Below are positions 16,301 to 25,406 of a DNA stretch of 64,000 nucleotides, piece after piece (position 1 is the first letter of the stretch; each line of letters opens with the position of its first letter). Both the position numbers and the translations under genes were made by a program. The stretch covers positions 727,421 through 791,420 of the forward strand of contig NZ_WIBJ01000031.1 in NCBI RefSeq assembly GCF_009495755.1, given 5' to 3'. The notes under the pieces were generated by a model. The model saw only the letters and a list, made by a program, of their open reading frames with translations, was not told the origin of the DNA and did not search any database. This DNA is from Flavobacterium sp. LMO8 (GTDB lineage: Bacteria > Bacteroidota > Bacteroidia > Flavobacteriales > Flavobacteriaceae).

Positions 16301-17671
16301 ATGGCACAAAAACCAAGCATACCAAAAGGAACCCGAGATTTTTCACCAGCAGAAGTGGCGAAACGCAATTATATTTTCAGTACGATAAAAACCAATTTTG
16401 AGAAATTTGGCTTTCAACCTATTGAAACACCTTCGTTTGAAAATTCCGAAACCTTGATGGGAAAATATGGTGAAGAAGGCGATCGATTGATTTTTAAAAT
16501 TTTGAATTCGGGGGATTATTTGGCTAAAGCGGATGCAACTTTATTGGAAAATAGAGATAGTTTAAAATTGACTAGTCATATTTCAGAAAAAGCACTTCGT
16601 TATGACCTAACCGTTCCTTTTGCGCGTTATGTTGTGCAACATCAAAACGAAATTGAGTTTCCGTTTAAACGTTATCAAATTCAACCGGTTTGGCGTGCTG
16701 ATAGACCTCAAAAAGGACGTTTTAGAGAGTTTTATCAGTGTGATGCCGATGTGGTGGGTTCGAATTCGCTTTGGCAAGAAGTGGAGTTGGTGCAATTGTA
16801 TGACTCGGTTTTTAGTCAGTTAGGTTTAGGTGGCGTTACCATTAAAATTAACAATCGAAAAATACTATCTGGAATTGCTGAGGTGATTGGTGCTTCGGAT
16901 AAATTGATTGATTTTACGGTAGCTTTAGATAAATTAGATAAAATAGGAGAGGACGGAGTGAAAAAAGAAATGTTAGAAAAAGGCATTTCGGAAACGGCGA
17001 TAGAAATAGTACAACCGTTGTTCAATTTCACAGGAACTATCAACGAAAAAATAGAAAAATTAGCTAATTTATTAGCGAATTCAGAAGAAGGAATGAAAGG
17101 TGTAAACGAATTGCAATTTATTTGTGATAACGTTACGACTTTAGGTTTGCAAACCGCTTTCTTGGATTTAGATGTTACATTAGCGCGAGGTTTAAATTAT
17201 TATACTGGCGCCATTTTTGAAGTCGCTGCGCCAAAAGGTGTTGCTATGGGTTCGATTGGTGGCGGTGGTCGTTATGATGACTTGACGGGGATTTTCGGAT
17301 TGAAAAACATGTCTGGTGTTGGAATTTCATTTGGTTTAGACCGAATTGCTTTGGTAATGGAAGAAGTAGGTTTATTTCCAGAAGCCGTTTTAGCAACATC
17401 AAAAGCCTTGTTTTTAAACTTTGGAGATAAAGAAGCATTGTATTCGATGAAAGCCATCGGAAAATTACGTCAAAAAGGAATCAAAGTCGAATTATATCCA
17501 GATAAATCAAAAATCGATAAACAATTCAAACACGCCGATAGAAGAGGTATTCCATTTGCCGTAATTGTAGGGGAATCGGAAATAGAGCGAGAAGAATTTG
17601 GCTTGAAAAACTTAGCTACTGGCGAGCAACAAAAAGTAGACTTTGCAACATTAGTTACGTTATTACAATAA
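16301..17671 (+). CDS. hisS: Histidyl-tRNA synthetase
   Basis: A class II aminoacyl-tRNA synthetase that charges tRNA-His. The 456 residues show motif 1 around [13 protein letters not shown], motif 2 in [19 protein letters not shown], the histidine motifs [15 protein letters not shown] and GGGGRYDDL, and motif 3 in [13 protein letters not shown]. The C-terminal anticodon-binding domain follows (about 365-456). The start [16 protein letters not shown] is the usual one. The gene stands alone between repeats. Confidence 0.97.
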   Translation: MAQKPSIPKGTRDFSPAEVAKRNYIFSTIKTNFEKFGFQPIETPSFENSETLMGKYGEEGDRLIFKILNSGDYLAKADATLLENRDSLKLTSHISEKALRYDLTVPFARYVVQHQNEIEFPFKRYQIQPVWRADRPQKGRFREFYQCDADVVGSNSLWQEVELVQLYDSVFSQLGLGGVTIKINNRKILSGIAEVIGASDKLIDFTVALDKLDKIGEDGVKKEMLEKGISETAIEIVQPLFNFTGTINEKIEKLANLLANSEEGMKGVNELQFICDNVTTLGLQTAFLDLDVTLARGLNYYTGAIFEVAAPKGVAMGSIGGGGRYDDLTGIFGLKNMSGVGISFGLDRIALVMEEVGLFPEAVLATSKALFLNFGDKEALYSMKAIGKLRQKGIKVELYPDKSKIDKQFKHADRRGIPFAVIVGESEIEREEFGLKNLATGEQQKVDFATLVTLLQ

Positions 17672-17731
17672 TTAAAAGCCGAACTTTGCTACACGTAAAC
17701 TTGTCACGCTGAAATGCGTCTCTTTTTACAC

Positions 17732-17885
17732 AGAGATTCGCCGAGTTTTTTTGACTTTGATTGTGTTGAAAAGAGATACACAGAGCGTTTCACTTACATG
17801 AGCTTGATTTTGCCCTTGAACTTGTAATTGAATTTTGAACTTGTAATTGAATTTTGAACTTGTAATTGAATTTGTAATTGATTTT
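17732..17885 (+). repeat. Compound repeat left of the small membrane gene
   Basis: It begins with ACACAGAGATTC and a second ACACAGAG (17778-17785), then holds GATTTTGCCCTTG and three 19-base units of TTGAACTTGTAATTGAATT at 17816, 17835 and 17854, plus a partial unit. The same modules recur at 18241-18350. There are no spacers, so it is not a CRISPR array. Confidence 0.8.
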
Positions 17886-17889
17886 TGAT

Positions 17890-18237
17890 ATGAATGTAGA
17901 CGACGAAGCTAAAAAAGTAATTTGGTCCCTTCAGAACAATAAACGTACTGAAGCAGAACGAAACGTGTTTGAACCAACAGGCAAAAAACCGATGAATAAA
18001 AACGTGATTTATGTTTTGTCGGCTATCGGAATTACTTTTTTGATGAGTTTTGCGTTGTCTCAATTTTCTAAAGAAACTACCCAATTTTGTTTTTTGATTG
18101 AGAGTTATTGCTTCAATTCAAGTGAAAATCCATTAGCGTACACGTTTTATATTTTCATGAACCTTTGGATTTTAATTATAGGAATTGGAATCGCTTATTT
18201 GATTGGAAAGAAATTAGGAGATAAGTTTAAAGTATAG
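17890..18237 (+). CDS. Small two-helix membrane protein, unknown function
   Basis: The function is not recognised. The ATG at 17890 gives 115 residues. A polar N-terminus (about 1-35, KKVIWSLQNNKRTEAERNVF) precedes two membrane helices, about residues 41-58 (VIYVLSAIGITFLMSFAL) and 87-108 (FYIFMNLWILIIGIGIAYLIG). The loop between them carries two cysteines (QFCFLIESYCFNSS) that could pair if periplasmic. The tail is basic. Copies of one compound repeat lie on both sides and no operon partner is close, so it may have arrived or been duplicated as a unit. Confidence 0.6.
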   Translation: MNVDDEAKKVIWSLQNNKRTEAERNVFEPTGKKPMNKNVIYVLSAIGITFLMSFALSQFSKETTQFCFLIESYCFNSSENPLAYTFYIFMNLWILIIGIGIAYLIGKKLGDKFKV

Positions 18238-18240
18238 TTT

Positions 18241-18350
18241 TTACACAGAGATTCACAGAGCGATTTACTTATTGAAATTCTACTTGATTTTAATTTTGAA
18301 CTTGAACTTGAACTTGAATTTGAAGTTGATTTTGAAGTTGATTTTGCCCT
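18241..18350 (+). repeat. Compound repeat right of the small membrane gene
   Basis: It carries TTACACAGAGATTCACAGAGC, then TTTTGAACTTGAACTTGAACTTG units, TTTGAAGTTGA units, and GATTTTGCCCTTG, in the same order and orientation as the copy at 17732-17885 apart from the last module. Confidence 0.75.
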
Positions 18351-18353
18351 TGC

Positions 18354-19298
18354 TTAACCGTTTTTAAAAATTTCCTTAACAGCCGCTTCATAATTCTTGC
18401 TATTTCCCGCTTTTTTAATCTTTTTAAAAGTCTTTTGAGGGTTGGAAAATGATTCCGAAAAGTATTCCCAAAAACCTAACATTTTCATGCGAATTGGCGT
18501 TGGACCAGATAGATAAGCATCATATTCTTGATAAATTTCATCATGAAAAGCTTCAAAAATTTCCAATCTATTTTTCGGATATTCTGTAGTGTTATTTTTA
18601 ATCATCGAAGGTAAAAATGGATCGGCAATTAAGCCTCTTCCTATCATCCAATGATCAATAGAAGGGAAACGTTCTTGTAATTCGTTAAATTTTGCTACCG
18701 AAGTTATATCTCCGTTATAATAAATCTTCTGTTTTGATGTGTCTAAACATTTTTGAAACGAATCTAAATCGACACCACCTTTGTATAATTGTTTTCCAAT
18801 TCGGGCATGAATCGCAATATTTTTAATAGGATATTGTTCTAAAATTGGGAAAACATCTAAAATTTCGCTTGCATTTTCATAACCCATTCGCATTTTCATT
18901 GAAACGATAATATCCGTTTCGTTATGAACACGTTTTAAAATATGTTCAATTTGGTCCGTATTTTTAATCAATCCAGAACCCATACCGCATTTTGCCACCA
19001 TTGGATAAGGACAACCTAAGTTCCAATTCAATTCTTTATATCCAAATTGTTGTACATATTTCGCAACGAATAAAAATTCTTCGGCATCATTGGTTATAAT
19101 CTGCGGAATAACTTCTAAAGTACTGTTGTTTTCAGGAAGAATATCACGTTCGTACGAACCTTTTACTGCCAATTTTCCATTTAATTTGATGTATGGCGAA
19201 TAAAATGTATCGATGACACCAAAGTGTTTGTGAAAAGCGTTTCTAAATCTAAAATCGGTAAATCCTTGTAGAGGGGAAGATAATAAGGTAATGCTCAT
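18354..19298 (-). CDS. tRNA-dihydrouridine synthase family protein
   Basis: A flavin-dependent enzyme that reduces uridine to dihydrouridine in tRNA. The 314 residues start MSITLLSSPLQGFTDFRFR, matching the usual LAPMxGxTD-type FMN-binding opening. The NWNLGCPYPMV motif carries the family's expected catalytic cysteine (C96). Other family segments are SMKMRMGY, IAIHARIGKQLY, IYYNGDI and WMIGRGLIADPFL. Which uridine is modified cannot be told. A -7 box stands 5 bases before the ATG, so translation may be leaderless. The gene ends against the compound repeat. Confidence 0.9.
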   Translation of the reverse strand: MSITLLSSPLQGFTDFRFRNAFHKHFGVIDTFYSPYIKLNGKLAVKGSYERDILPENNSTLEVIPQIITNDAEEFLFVAKYVQQFGYKELNWNLGCPYPMVAKCGMGSGLIKNTDQIEHILKRVHNETDIIVSMKMRMGYENASEILDVFPILEQYPIKNIAIHARIGKQLYKGGVDLDSFQKCLDTSKQKIYYNGDITSVAKFNELQERFPSIDHWMIGRGLIADPFLPSMIKNNTTEYPKNRLEIFEAFHDEIYQEYDAYLSGPTPIRMKMLGFWEYFSESFSNPQKTFKKIKKAGNSKNYEAAVKEIFKNG

Positions 19299-19302
19299 GA
19301 GG

Positions 19303-19310
19303 CAAAGGTA
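19303..19310 (-). promoter_or_regulatory. -7 box immediately before the Dus gene
   Basis: On the minus strand the bases read TACCTTTG, an exact TANNTTTG match with only 4 bases to the ATG, the same spacing as at ribD. Confidence 0.45.
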
Positions 19311-19315
19311 ATAGA

Positions 19316-19993
19316 TTATTCTCTTTTTTGTTCAAATAACCAATTATACATAGCATCTTGATGAAAAATATTTTCCACACTTCCGTGATTTCCGCCTTTT
19401 ATAATGGTAAAAATTAGTTTTGCTTTTTCATTACATTTTCTAATTGCATTTACAACTTTCTGTGATTCAGAAACTGGAACAATGTAATCTTTATCACCAT
19501 GCTGAATCCAAAGCGGAATTGTGCCTAATTTGCAACCATCACTTACATTTCCGCCACCACAAATTGCAACTGCGGCAGTAATTTTATCGGCGTGTTTACC
19601 TGCAAAATGCAAGGTTCCATACCCGCCTAAACTCATACCGCAAACATAAATTCGGGATTCGTCTACGTTGTAGTTTTTCTTTATATATTCTAAAACTTCC
19701 AATACTTTATCTGGATTCCAACTTCCATTTGCTAATTGTGGCGCTACAACAATAGCAGGAATTTTTCTTCCTTTGTCTATTGCACGAAGCACACCATATC
19801 TTCTCACACGATTCAAATCGGTTCCAGAAAGACTTTTTCCGTGAAGAAAAATTAAAATGGGTTGCTTTTCGGTACTTTCCTTTTCGGGAACATTAATCCA
19901 AAATGGGTATGTGGTTTTATCGGTTATAGTTTTTAGTTGAGAATATGCTGAGAAATAATTAATTAGGAGTGTAAGGTATATGATTTTTTTCAT
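19316..19993 (-). CDS. Secreted alpha/beta hydrolase (predicted peptidase/esterase)
   Basis: A predicted esterase or peptidase of the PHB-depolymerase-like group, exported by a signal peptide (residues 1-18, YLTLLINYFSAYSQ). The triad can be read as S121 in VCGMSLGGYGT, D169 in QHGDKDYIVP and H203 in KGGNHGS. The oxyanion region is FLHGKSLSG. The 225 residues form a bare catalytic domain with no binding module. It has its own -7 box 19 bases before the ATG. The substrate is unknown; an acyl or feruloyl ester on plant or algal material is possible, given the PUL further on. Confidence 0.85.
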   Translation of the reverse strand: MKKIIYLTLLINYFSAYSQLKTITDKTTYPFWINVPEKESTEKQPILIFLHGKSLSGTDLNRVRRYGVLRAIDKGRKIPAIVVAPQLANGSWNPDKVLEVLEYIKKNYNVDESRIYVCGMSLGGYGTLHFAGKHADKITAAVAICGGGNVSDGCKLGTIPLWIQHGDKDYIVPVSESQKVVNAIRKCNEKAKLIFTIIKGGNHGSVENIFHQDAMYNWLFEQKRE

Positions 19994-20011
19994 AAAGACA
20001 TAATTTATTTA

Positions 20012-20019
20012 CAAAATTA
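20012..20019 (-). promoter_or_regulatory. -7 box for the secreted hydrolase
   Basis: On the minus strand the bases read TAATTTTG, an exact TANNTTTG match, 18 bases before the ATG at 19993. Confidence 0.5.
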
Positions 20020-20049
20020 AGATATTGAGCAAATTAAATACAAATAAAA

Positions 20050-20083
20050 CATCGACAAAAAAATATTATTTATTTTGTCGATG
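20050..20083 (-). terminator. Rho-independent terminator after the giant T9SS gene
   Basis: An 11-bp perfect stem, CATCGACAAAA with TTTTGTCGATG and a 12-base loop, lies 24 bases after the stop codon. It is followed on the minus strand by a T-rich run. Confidence 0.75.
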
Positions 20084-20106
20084 TAAAATTATTTGAGAAG
20101 GATATT

Positions 20107-23100
20107 TTATTTAACTACAATTTTTTGACTATTGACAGTACCATTTGTTTTCTTTGTCTGGATTAAATATACTCCTGTTGAAAGTTTTTTTGTATTTAAC
20201 TCAATATTTTTTTGGTTATCATTTAGTGTATTCCAAGTATTAATTAATTGTCCGTTAATACTAAAAATTGTAACCTGATTTATAGCTATATCATCATTGT
20301 TTATAATAGTAATAAGTTGTTTATTGTTATTATAAAAAATAACAGATTGATTAACTGTTAATTCTTCTTTTTCATATACATTTTCGTTATTAAACACGAT
20401 AAAAAATCTATTTTTTATTTCTCCAGGGTTTAATTCAATTATTTGAGTTTCTTCAGAAATATTGTAATATAGATTATTTAAACTATCAAATAAATGAATG
20501 TTGTATCTATCAACAAAATTTTCTGTTTCCATAACTTTAATTTGATAATTTCCTTGGTTAGCAATATTAAAAGTTAAAGGAATCATCATGTTGTTGTTAT
20601 AATAACCCAAACCTTGAATGGCTAATTTTGAATTGTTAGTTTCAAAATAAAAATCAGTTGGTTGAATATCAATAATATTTGCATCATAGCCCGGATTAAT
20701 ATCAAAATTTGCATTTTCATTCATAAAACCAACTAATAATTCTCTTTTTAAATTTGAGTTTCCTTTAAATCCAATTCTAATTGTAGCATGTTCGTTATTA
20801 ACATAATATGGATCTTCTGAATTATCTAAGTTTTGTTCATTAGAGTCATTTTTAAAAAGTTCATTAGAGTTAATATTATCTTCTTTTATAAAAATTCTTT
20901 GACTATTGTTAAATGTGATTTGTCCACCGGTGTTATTTCCTTTCATATAAAAACCCTGTGCAACAGGAATAAAACGACCCGGTACTTTTGAGCTATTGCC
21001 AACTCCGCTTATAAGTTCTGGAGCTATAGGAGCCACACCTCCAACTAAATTTCTAATTGCATAGCCTCCAGTATATCCAGATAAGTTATGTGTGTTATTA
21101 TTAACAGCATGTTCCCAAAAATAAATTGATCCGTTTGTAGAAGTTAAATTGTCTAATATTAATGAATTTGCATCAATTGCAGAAGGATATGGATTTCCAA
21201 TTAAGTTCAAATTATTGGCTATTACTTGTAAACCAGAGTGGTTAATTATTCCATTGTTTGGTTTACCAACAAATACATAGTTTTGATTGTTTATTGAACT
21301 TGGTGCAGCTATACCAGTGCCTTTCATCGTGTAACCTTGTCCAGCCATAATAATGCTGTTTTCATTTATTTGTTGCCAATTTGCATATTCATTTGTAAGG
21401 TTTGTAAATTTATACAGCCAGTATCTTGCAATTTGAACAGGAGAATTATTTCCATTATACCCTCCAATCCAAGTTATAGTTTGTGGATTTATTGGATTCG
21501 TTCCATCTTTCAATATGTTTGTCAATGAATAGCCACCATTGTTAAGTGTTGTTGTGTTTTCAGAACTTACGGGTGATGACCAATAGTTGTAATTGAACAA
21601 ATTACCAGTTCCTTGTTGATCTCTTTCAACTTTACCTATACTTAAAGGATCTAAATCACTTTCAATTGTTTGAATCAATTGAGATCTTCCTTGTAAATCT
21701 ATGGTGCCATCTAATTTTAAATACCAATCGTTTTGAATTTTTGTATGATTATTCATTTCTATTAAAACTCCAGGAGCAACAAAAAGGCCTAAATCTATAT
21801 GATTAGTATAAGAAATAATGTTATGATTTACTTGAATAATAGACCAATCATTTTCTGAAGCATCTAAACCTCTAATTTGTTTTGAAATTGAATTAGTTGC
21901 AACTGCAAAATTACCCGTTTGTTCTGTAATGAAAGGCATAGGAGCTTGTTGTATATTAATAGTTTTTACATTGAATATTTTAGCGCCCGCTCCAACATCT
22001 ATAGTTGCAGAAGTATGATTATCTATAATATCATTTTTGTAATTATCCATTCTAAAATAACACATTAAATTTGTCCATGGTAAACTTGTTATTTCTTTAG
22101 GAATAATTTCACCAGCAACTACTCCAGCATTATCTTTAATTTCTTGATATATCATTTTTCTGAGCTCGTCTATACTTAAAGCTGTATTAAATAATCGAAC
22201 TTCATCAATTTTTCCTTTAAAAAAATTTGTATCACTTATAGGGTTTTTTGCGATTGTAAAAACACTCATATCTGAACCTAATCCTCCAGAAACCGATGTA
22301 GTTGCTACAATGTTTCCGTTTATAAATAAATTAGCTTCGCTTGTGCCAACATTGTAAGTTACAGCCACATGAATCCATTGAGATGAATTTAAAACTGTAG
22401 GAGAAGTAAGTGTAGTGTTTTTAACAATAGCTTGAAGATTTTTAGAAGTGTTTATTTTTAATTGAAAATTATTTTGGCCTACTATAACTGCTTCATCGAT
22501 TAACAAATTATTAATATTTATCCAAGCCATTAGACTAGCATTATTTAAATTGTTTGTTAAATTACTATCGGTAGCATAATCATTTCGACCATCAAAATCA
22601 ATTAATAATTTACGCTCTAAATCTCTTGGAGAACCAAATAAAGCATCGTTTGTATCAAATAAATCGACAATTCCATCACTATCCGTATCTGTATTATCAT
22701 CAATAATTCCATCATTATTTGAATCTAAATTAGCATAAAGACCTAAACTAATGTCATAGTTAATGCCATTTGATGTAACATCTAAATAATCAGGAGCACC
22801 ATCACCATCAGTATCTTTTACATAATTATTGAAAGGAGCAATGTTACTACCTTGATTAAGATTTCCATAAAAGTTAAAATTGTAATCATAAATATCTAAA
22901 ATTCCATCTCCAAATCCTTCATTAACTCCATCACCATTAGTGTCTTTTAATCTGAAAGTTTCAGTTTCAGGACCATCGCCAACACCATCACCAGTTATAT
23001 CACCGTCTCCATTTTCATAACCTGTATAAGCATTTATATTATTAGCCCAAGATTCATCTACATCAAAAAATGTATCATTGTCGCTATCTAGATCAATATA

Positions 23101-25053
23101 ATTTGGAATACCATCACCATCAAAATCTAATGTTCCGCCCAAAGATTCTGCACTATCGTGAAGGCCATTTGAGTTAGCATCAACCCAAGATGCGGTGTTC
23201 ATTTTTGCTTCACCATTACTTAAATTTCCTAATCCATTTTCAACAATATCTGGAATTCCATCATTATCAGAATCTAAATCATAAATATCAGCAACACCAT
23301 CATTATCTATATCGCACAAGGTTTGAGAAATTATGATATCATCAATGGCTAAATCATTTCCTAAACCACCAGGATTATTATTAATAAAAATAACTTTGAA
23401 AGCACTTGTGTTTAAACTAACATTTGAAGTGAACTGATACCAATCTCCTAAAGGGTTCGCTGCATTTGTAACTTCAACATCACCTGTAACAATTGAAGTG
23501 ATTAAGTTATCGTTCATATCTCTAAATTCTACACGGATATTTGGTTTAATATGTGCTGCAATATTATTTGCGGTGGTTTTCATTAAATTAATTACCCAAA
23601 AGCTATAAGTAATAGGTAAGGTAGGTAAGGCACCTGTAATAGTAGCAGTATAAAAAATACCTGGAGAATAGGACGCATTAAAAATTGCCATTCTTCCGTT
23701 TGGATTTCCTGTATGGTCTGGTCCTGCATACCACTGTGTTGCAGCCCAAGAAGCAATTTGAGCGGACTGACCTACAGTATATTTACCATCATTTAAATCA
23801 GGTGAATATAAATCTGGGCATTGAGGATTATATGGCTCACCTACACTTCCATCTTCAAAACAATATGAAGTAAAAGCATCATAAGTAGTATTAATTGTTG
23901 TTCTACCTCCAGAACCAAACGTTTCATTAAGAAATTTATAATTTACTTTTGGACCATTTGAATTGACGCAGTTTTGTTCTTCTGTTACATCAATTAAACC
24001 ATCATTATCATCATCAATATCAATATTGTCGGTTATGCCATCACCATCACTATCAAAAAAAGCTTCAATTCCAATTCCTTTAATTTCAAAAAGGTAAGGG
24101 TTTTCATCGCTATCATTACTAGCTATTGAAACTGTTGCAGTCTTGGTTCCAATTGATGAAGGATTAAATCTAATTTGAAAGGTTGTATTTCCTGGTGAAT
24201 TAATAGGTGTTGTAGGCATTGTAATTACTGTAAAATCTGGACTACCAATAATATTAACGAGAGGAGCTCCAGTTAGATTAATTGTATTTGTTCCTATATT
24301 TTTAATAGTAAATGTTTTGTCAACAGGTTCTACTAATACTTGAGTTTCGTTAAAGTTAGTTCCATTAAAATCATTTGATAGTGAATTATGTGGAACAGTT
24401 ACATTGTTTAAGCCTTCAACAGTTAATGAAGTCCCAACTTTTGTTCCATAAACTTTTACATTATCAATAAAATAATAATCTGATGTATTTGAGGTGTTAT
24501 CCCTTTCATCAAATCGAATTCTAATTTTAATTTGAGTATTTCCATTTGGAATATTTAAGATATAATGAGAGCCTACAGAAATTCCAGCAACTGGAGCATG
24601 AGTAAAAGGTAAATTATCTGGAGTGTATGCTCTTCCATCAATTAATTTAACCGTAGTGTAACTCACACCATTATTGTATGAATAATCTAAGTATAAATCA
24701 TCATTATCATCAGGACTTCCATCAGAGGAGAAATTTATACTCAAAAAATTATTAGTGTAACCAGTTAAATCTAAATTATTAAAAGTGGTTTCTGGGTCAT
24801 TGTTTGATGGGCCTGAACCTGAACCGTTAGAACCTCTAAACCTTAAGGAATTAGGAGTGGATGCCGAAAAAGTATTAACAATATCAACATAACCAGTATT
24901 TAAAGTATTTACATAGTTCCAGTCATCTTGAACAGAACTATCAAAACCTTGATTTGCAATTATAGCTTGGCTATAAGAATAACTACAAGAGAATAATAAA
25001 ATAATTACGCAAACGATGTAGTTTTTTTTGAATGAAGTAATGTTGTTTTTCAT
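20107..25053 (-). CDS. Giant multidomain T9SS-secreted surface protein
   Basis: A 1648-residue exported protein, probably a surface adhesin or binding protein. It has a signal peptide ending SCSYSYSQA, then a jelly-roll region (about 30-205) and a choice-of-anchor D / ASPM-SPD-2-Hydin-like domain (about 205-330). Calcium-binding DxDxDG repeats of thrombospondin type 3 kind follow (DSDGDGITDNIDIDDDNDG near 335, many more at 580-860). A MAM-like jelly roll lies at about 360-580 and a LamG/concanavalin-like domain at about 870-1010. The last 80 residues form a T9SS type A sorting domain (VTIFSINGQLINTW, LSTGVYLIQTKK). No catalytic motif was seen. Confidence 0.9.
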   Translation of the reverse strand: MKNNITSFKKNYIVCVIILLFSCSYSYSQAIIANQGFDSSVQDDWNYVNTLNTGYVDIVNTFSASTPNSLRFRGSNGSGSGPSNNDPETTFNNLDLTGYTNNFLSINFSSDGSPDDNDDLYLDYSYNNGVSYTTVKLIDGRAYTPDNLPFTHAPVAGISVGSHYILNIPNGNTQIKIRIRFDERDNTSNTSDYYFIDNVKVYGTKVGTSLTVEGLNNVTVPHNSLSNDFNGTNFNETQVLVEPVDKTFTIKNIGTNTINLTGAPLVNIIGSPDFTVITMPTTPINSPGNTTFQIRFNPSSIGTKTATVSIASNDSDENPYLFEIKGIGIEAFFDSDGDGITDNIDIDDDNDGLIDVTEEQNCVNSNGPKVNYKFLNETFGSGGRTTINTTYDAFTSYCFEDGSVGEPYNPQCPDLYSPDLNDGKYTVGQSAQIASWAATQWYAGPDHTGNPNGRMAIFNASYSPGIFYTATITGALPTLPITYSFWVINLMKTTANNIAAHIKPNIRVEFRDMNDNLITSIVTGDVEVTNAANPLGDWYQFTSNVSLNTSAFKVIFINNNPGGLGNDLAIDDIIISQTLCDIDNDGVADIYDLDSDNDGIPDIVENGLGNLSNGEAKMNTASWVDANSNGLHDSAESLGGTLDFDGDGIPNYIDLDSDNDTFFDVDESWANNINAYTGYENGDGDITGDGVGDGPETETFRLKDTNGDGVNEGFGDGILDIYDYNFNFYGNLNQGSNIAPFNNYVKDTDGDGAPDYLDVTSNGINYDISLGLYANLDSNNDGIIDDNTDTDSDGIVDLFDTNDALFGSPRDLERKLLIDFDGRNDYATDSNLTNNLNNASLMAWININNLLIDEAVIVGQNNFQLKINTSKNLQAIVKNTTLTSPTVLNSSQWIHVAVTYNVGTSEANLFINGNIVATTSVSGGLGSDMSVFTIAKNPISDTNFFKGKIDEVRLFNTALSIDELRKMIYQEIKDNAGVVAGEIIPKEITSLPWTNLMCYFRMDNYKNDIIDNHTSATIDVGAGAKIFNVKTINIQQAPMPFITEQTGNFAVATNSISKQIRGLDASENDWSIIQVNHNIISYTNHIDLGLFVAPGVLIEMNNHTKIQNDWYLKLDGTIDLQGRSQLIQTIESDLDPLSIGKVERDQQGTGNLFNYNYWSSPVSSENTTTLNNGGYSLTNILKDGTNPINPQTITWIGGYNGNNSPVQIARYWLYKFTNLTNEYANWQQINENSIIMAGQGYTMKGTGIAAPSSINNQNYVFVGKPNNGIINHSGLQVIANNLNLIGNPYPSAIDANSLILDNLTSTNGSIYFWEHAVNNNTHNLSGYTGGYAIRNLVGGVAPIAPELISGVGNSSKVPGRFIPVAQGFYMKGNNTGGQITFNNSQRIFIKEDNINSNELFKNDSNEQNLDNSEDPYYVNNEHATIRIGFKGNSNLKRELLVGFMNENANFDINPGYDANIIDIQPTDFYFETNNSKLAIQGLGYYNNNMMIPLTFNIANQGNYQIKVMETENFVDRYNIHLFDSLNNLYYNISEETQIIELNPGEIKNRFFIVFNNENVYEKEELTVNQSVIFYNNNKQLITIINNDDIAINQVTIFSINGQLINTWNTLNDNQKNIELNTKKLSTGVYLIQTKKTNGTVNSQKIVVK

Positions 25054-25406
25054 AATAGTAGGGTTTATGAATTTGATTTCTTAAAGTTATTTATTTAATT
25101 TTTTGAAAAAAAAAAATAATGCACGCATAGTATTTTCATAACAAATTAATCCTTCTGAGTTTTATTTTTTTTATTTTTTAATCAAAATGTTAAATTAATG
25201 TAAATTTTTTGTAACCTTTTTATTAATAATCAAGTTGGAGTTGAAAAATTCAATTATATTAATGTGTTTAAACACTTGTTAAATTTTACTTTAAATTGCT
25301 TTTTTAATTGTTTACAATTATAAAATAACGATAAAATGACTATTATTGACGATGAATGAACTATATGTCAAGTGAAGAAGAGTATTTTTGATAAACCCAA
25401 ATTTTT
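25054..25406. other. Intergenic region between divergent surface-protein genes
   Basis: These 353 AT-rich bases hold no supportable gene. The right end carries the promoter of the beta-helix gene. An A-run at 25106-25116 and several T-runs occur near the left end; no clear promoter for the minus-strand gene was found. Confidence 0.6.
25359..25395 (+). promoter_or_regulatory. Promoter of the beta-helix gene, similar to the susC promoter
   Basis: The -7 box TATTTTTG is at 25383-25390, 16 bases before the ATG. The 37-base block matches 36329-36365 before susC at 29 of 37 positions, including AACTATAT, AAGAAGA and TTTTGATAAA at identical spacing. Confidence 0.6.

Noticed and set aside
17816..17885. 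CRISPR-like array
   Set aside because: The 19-base units follow each other directly with no spacers, and no cas gene is present.
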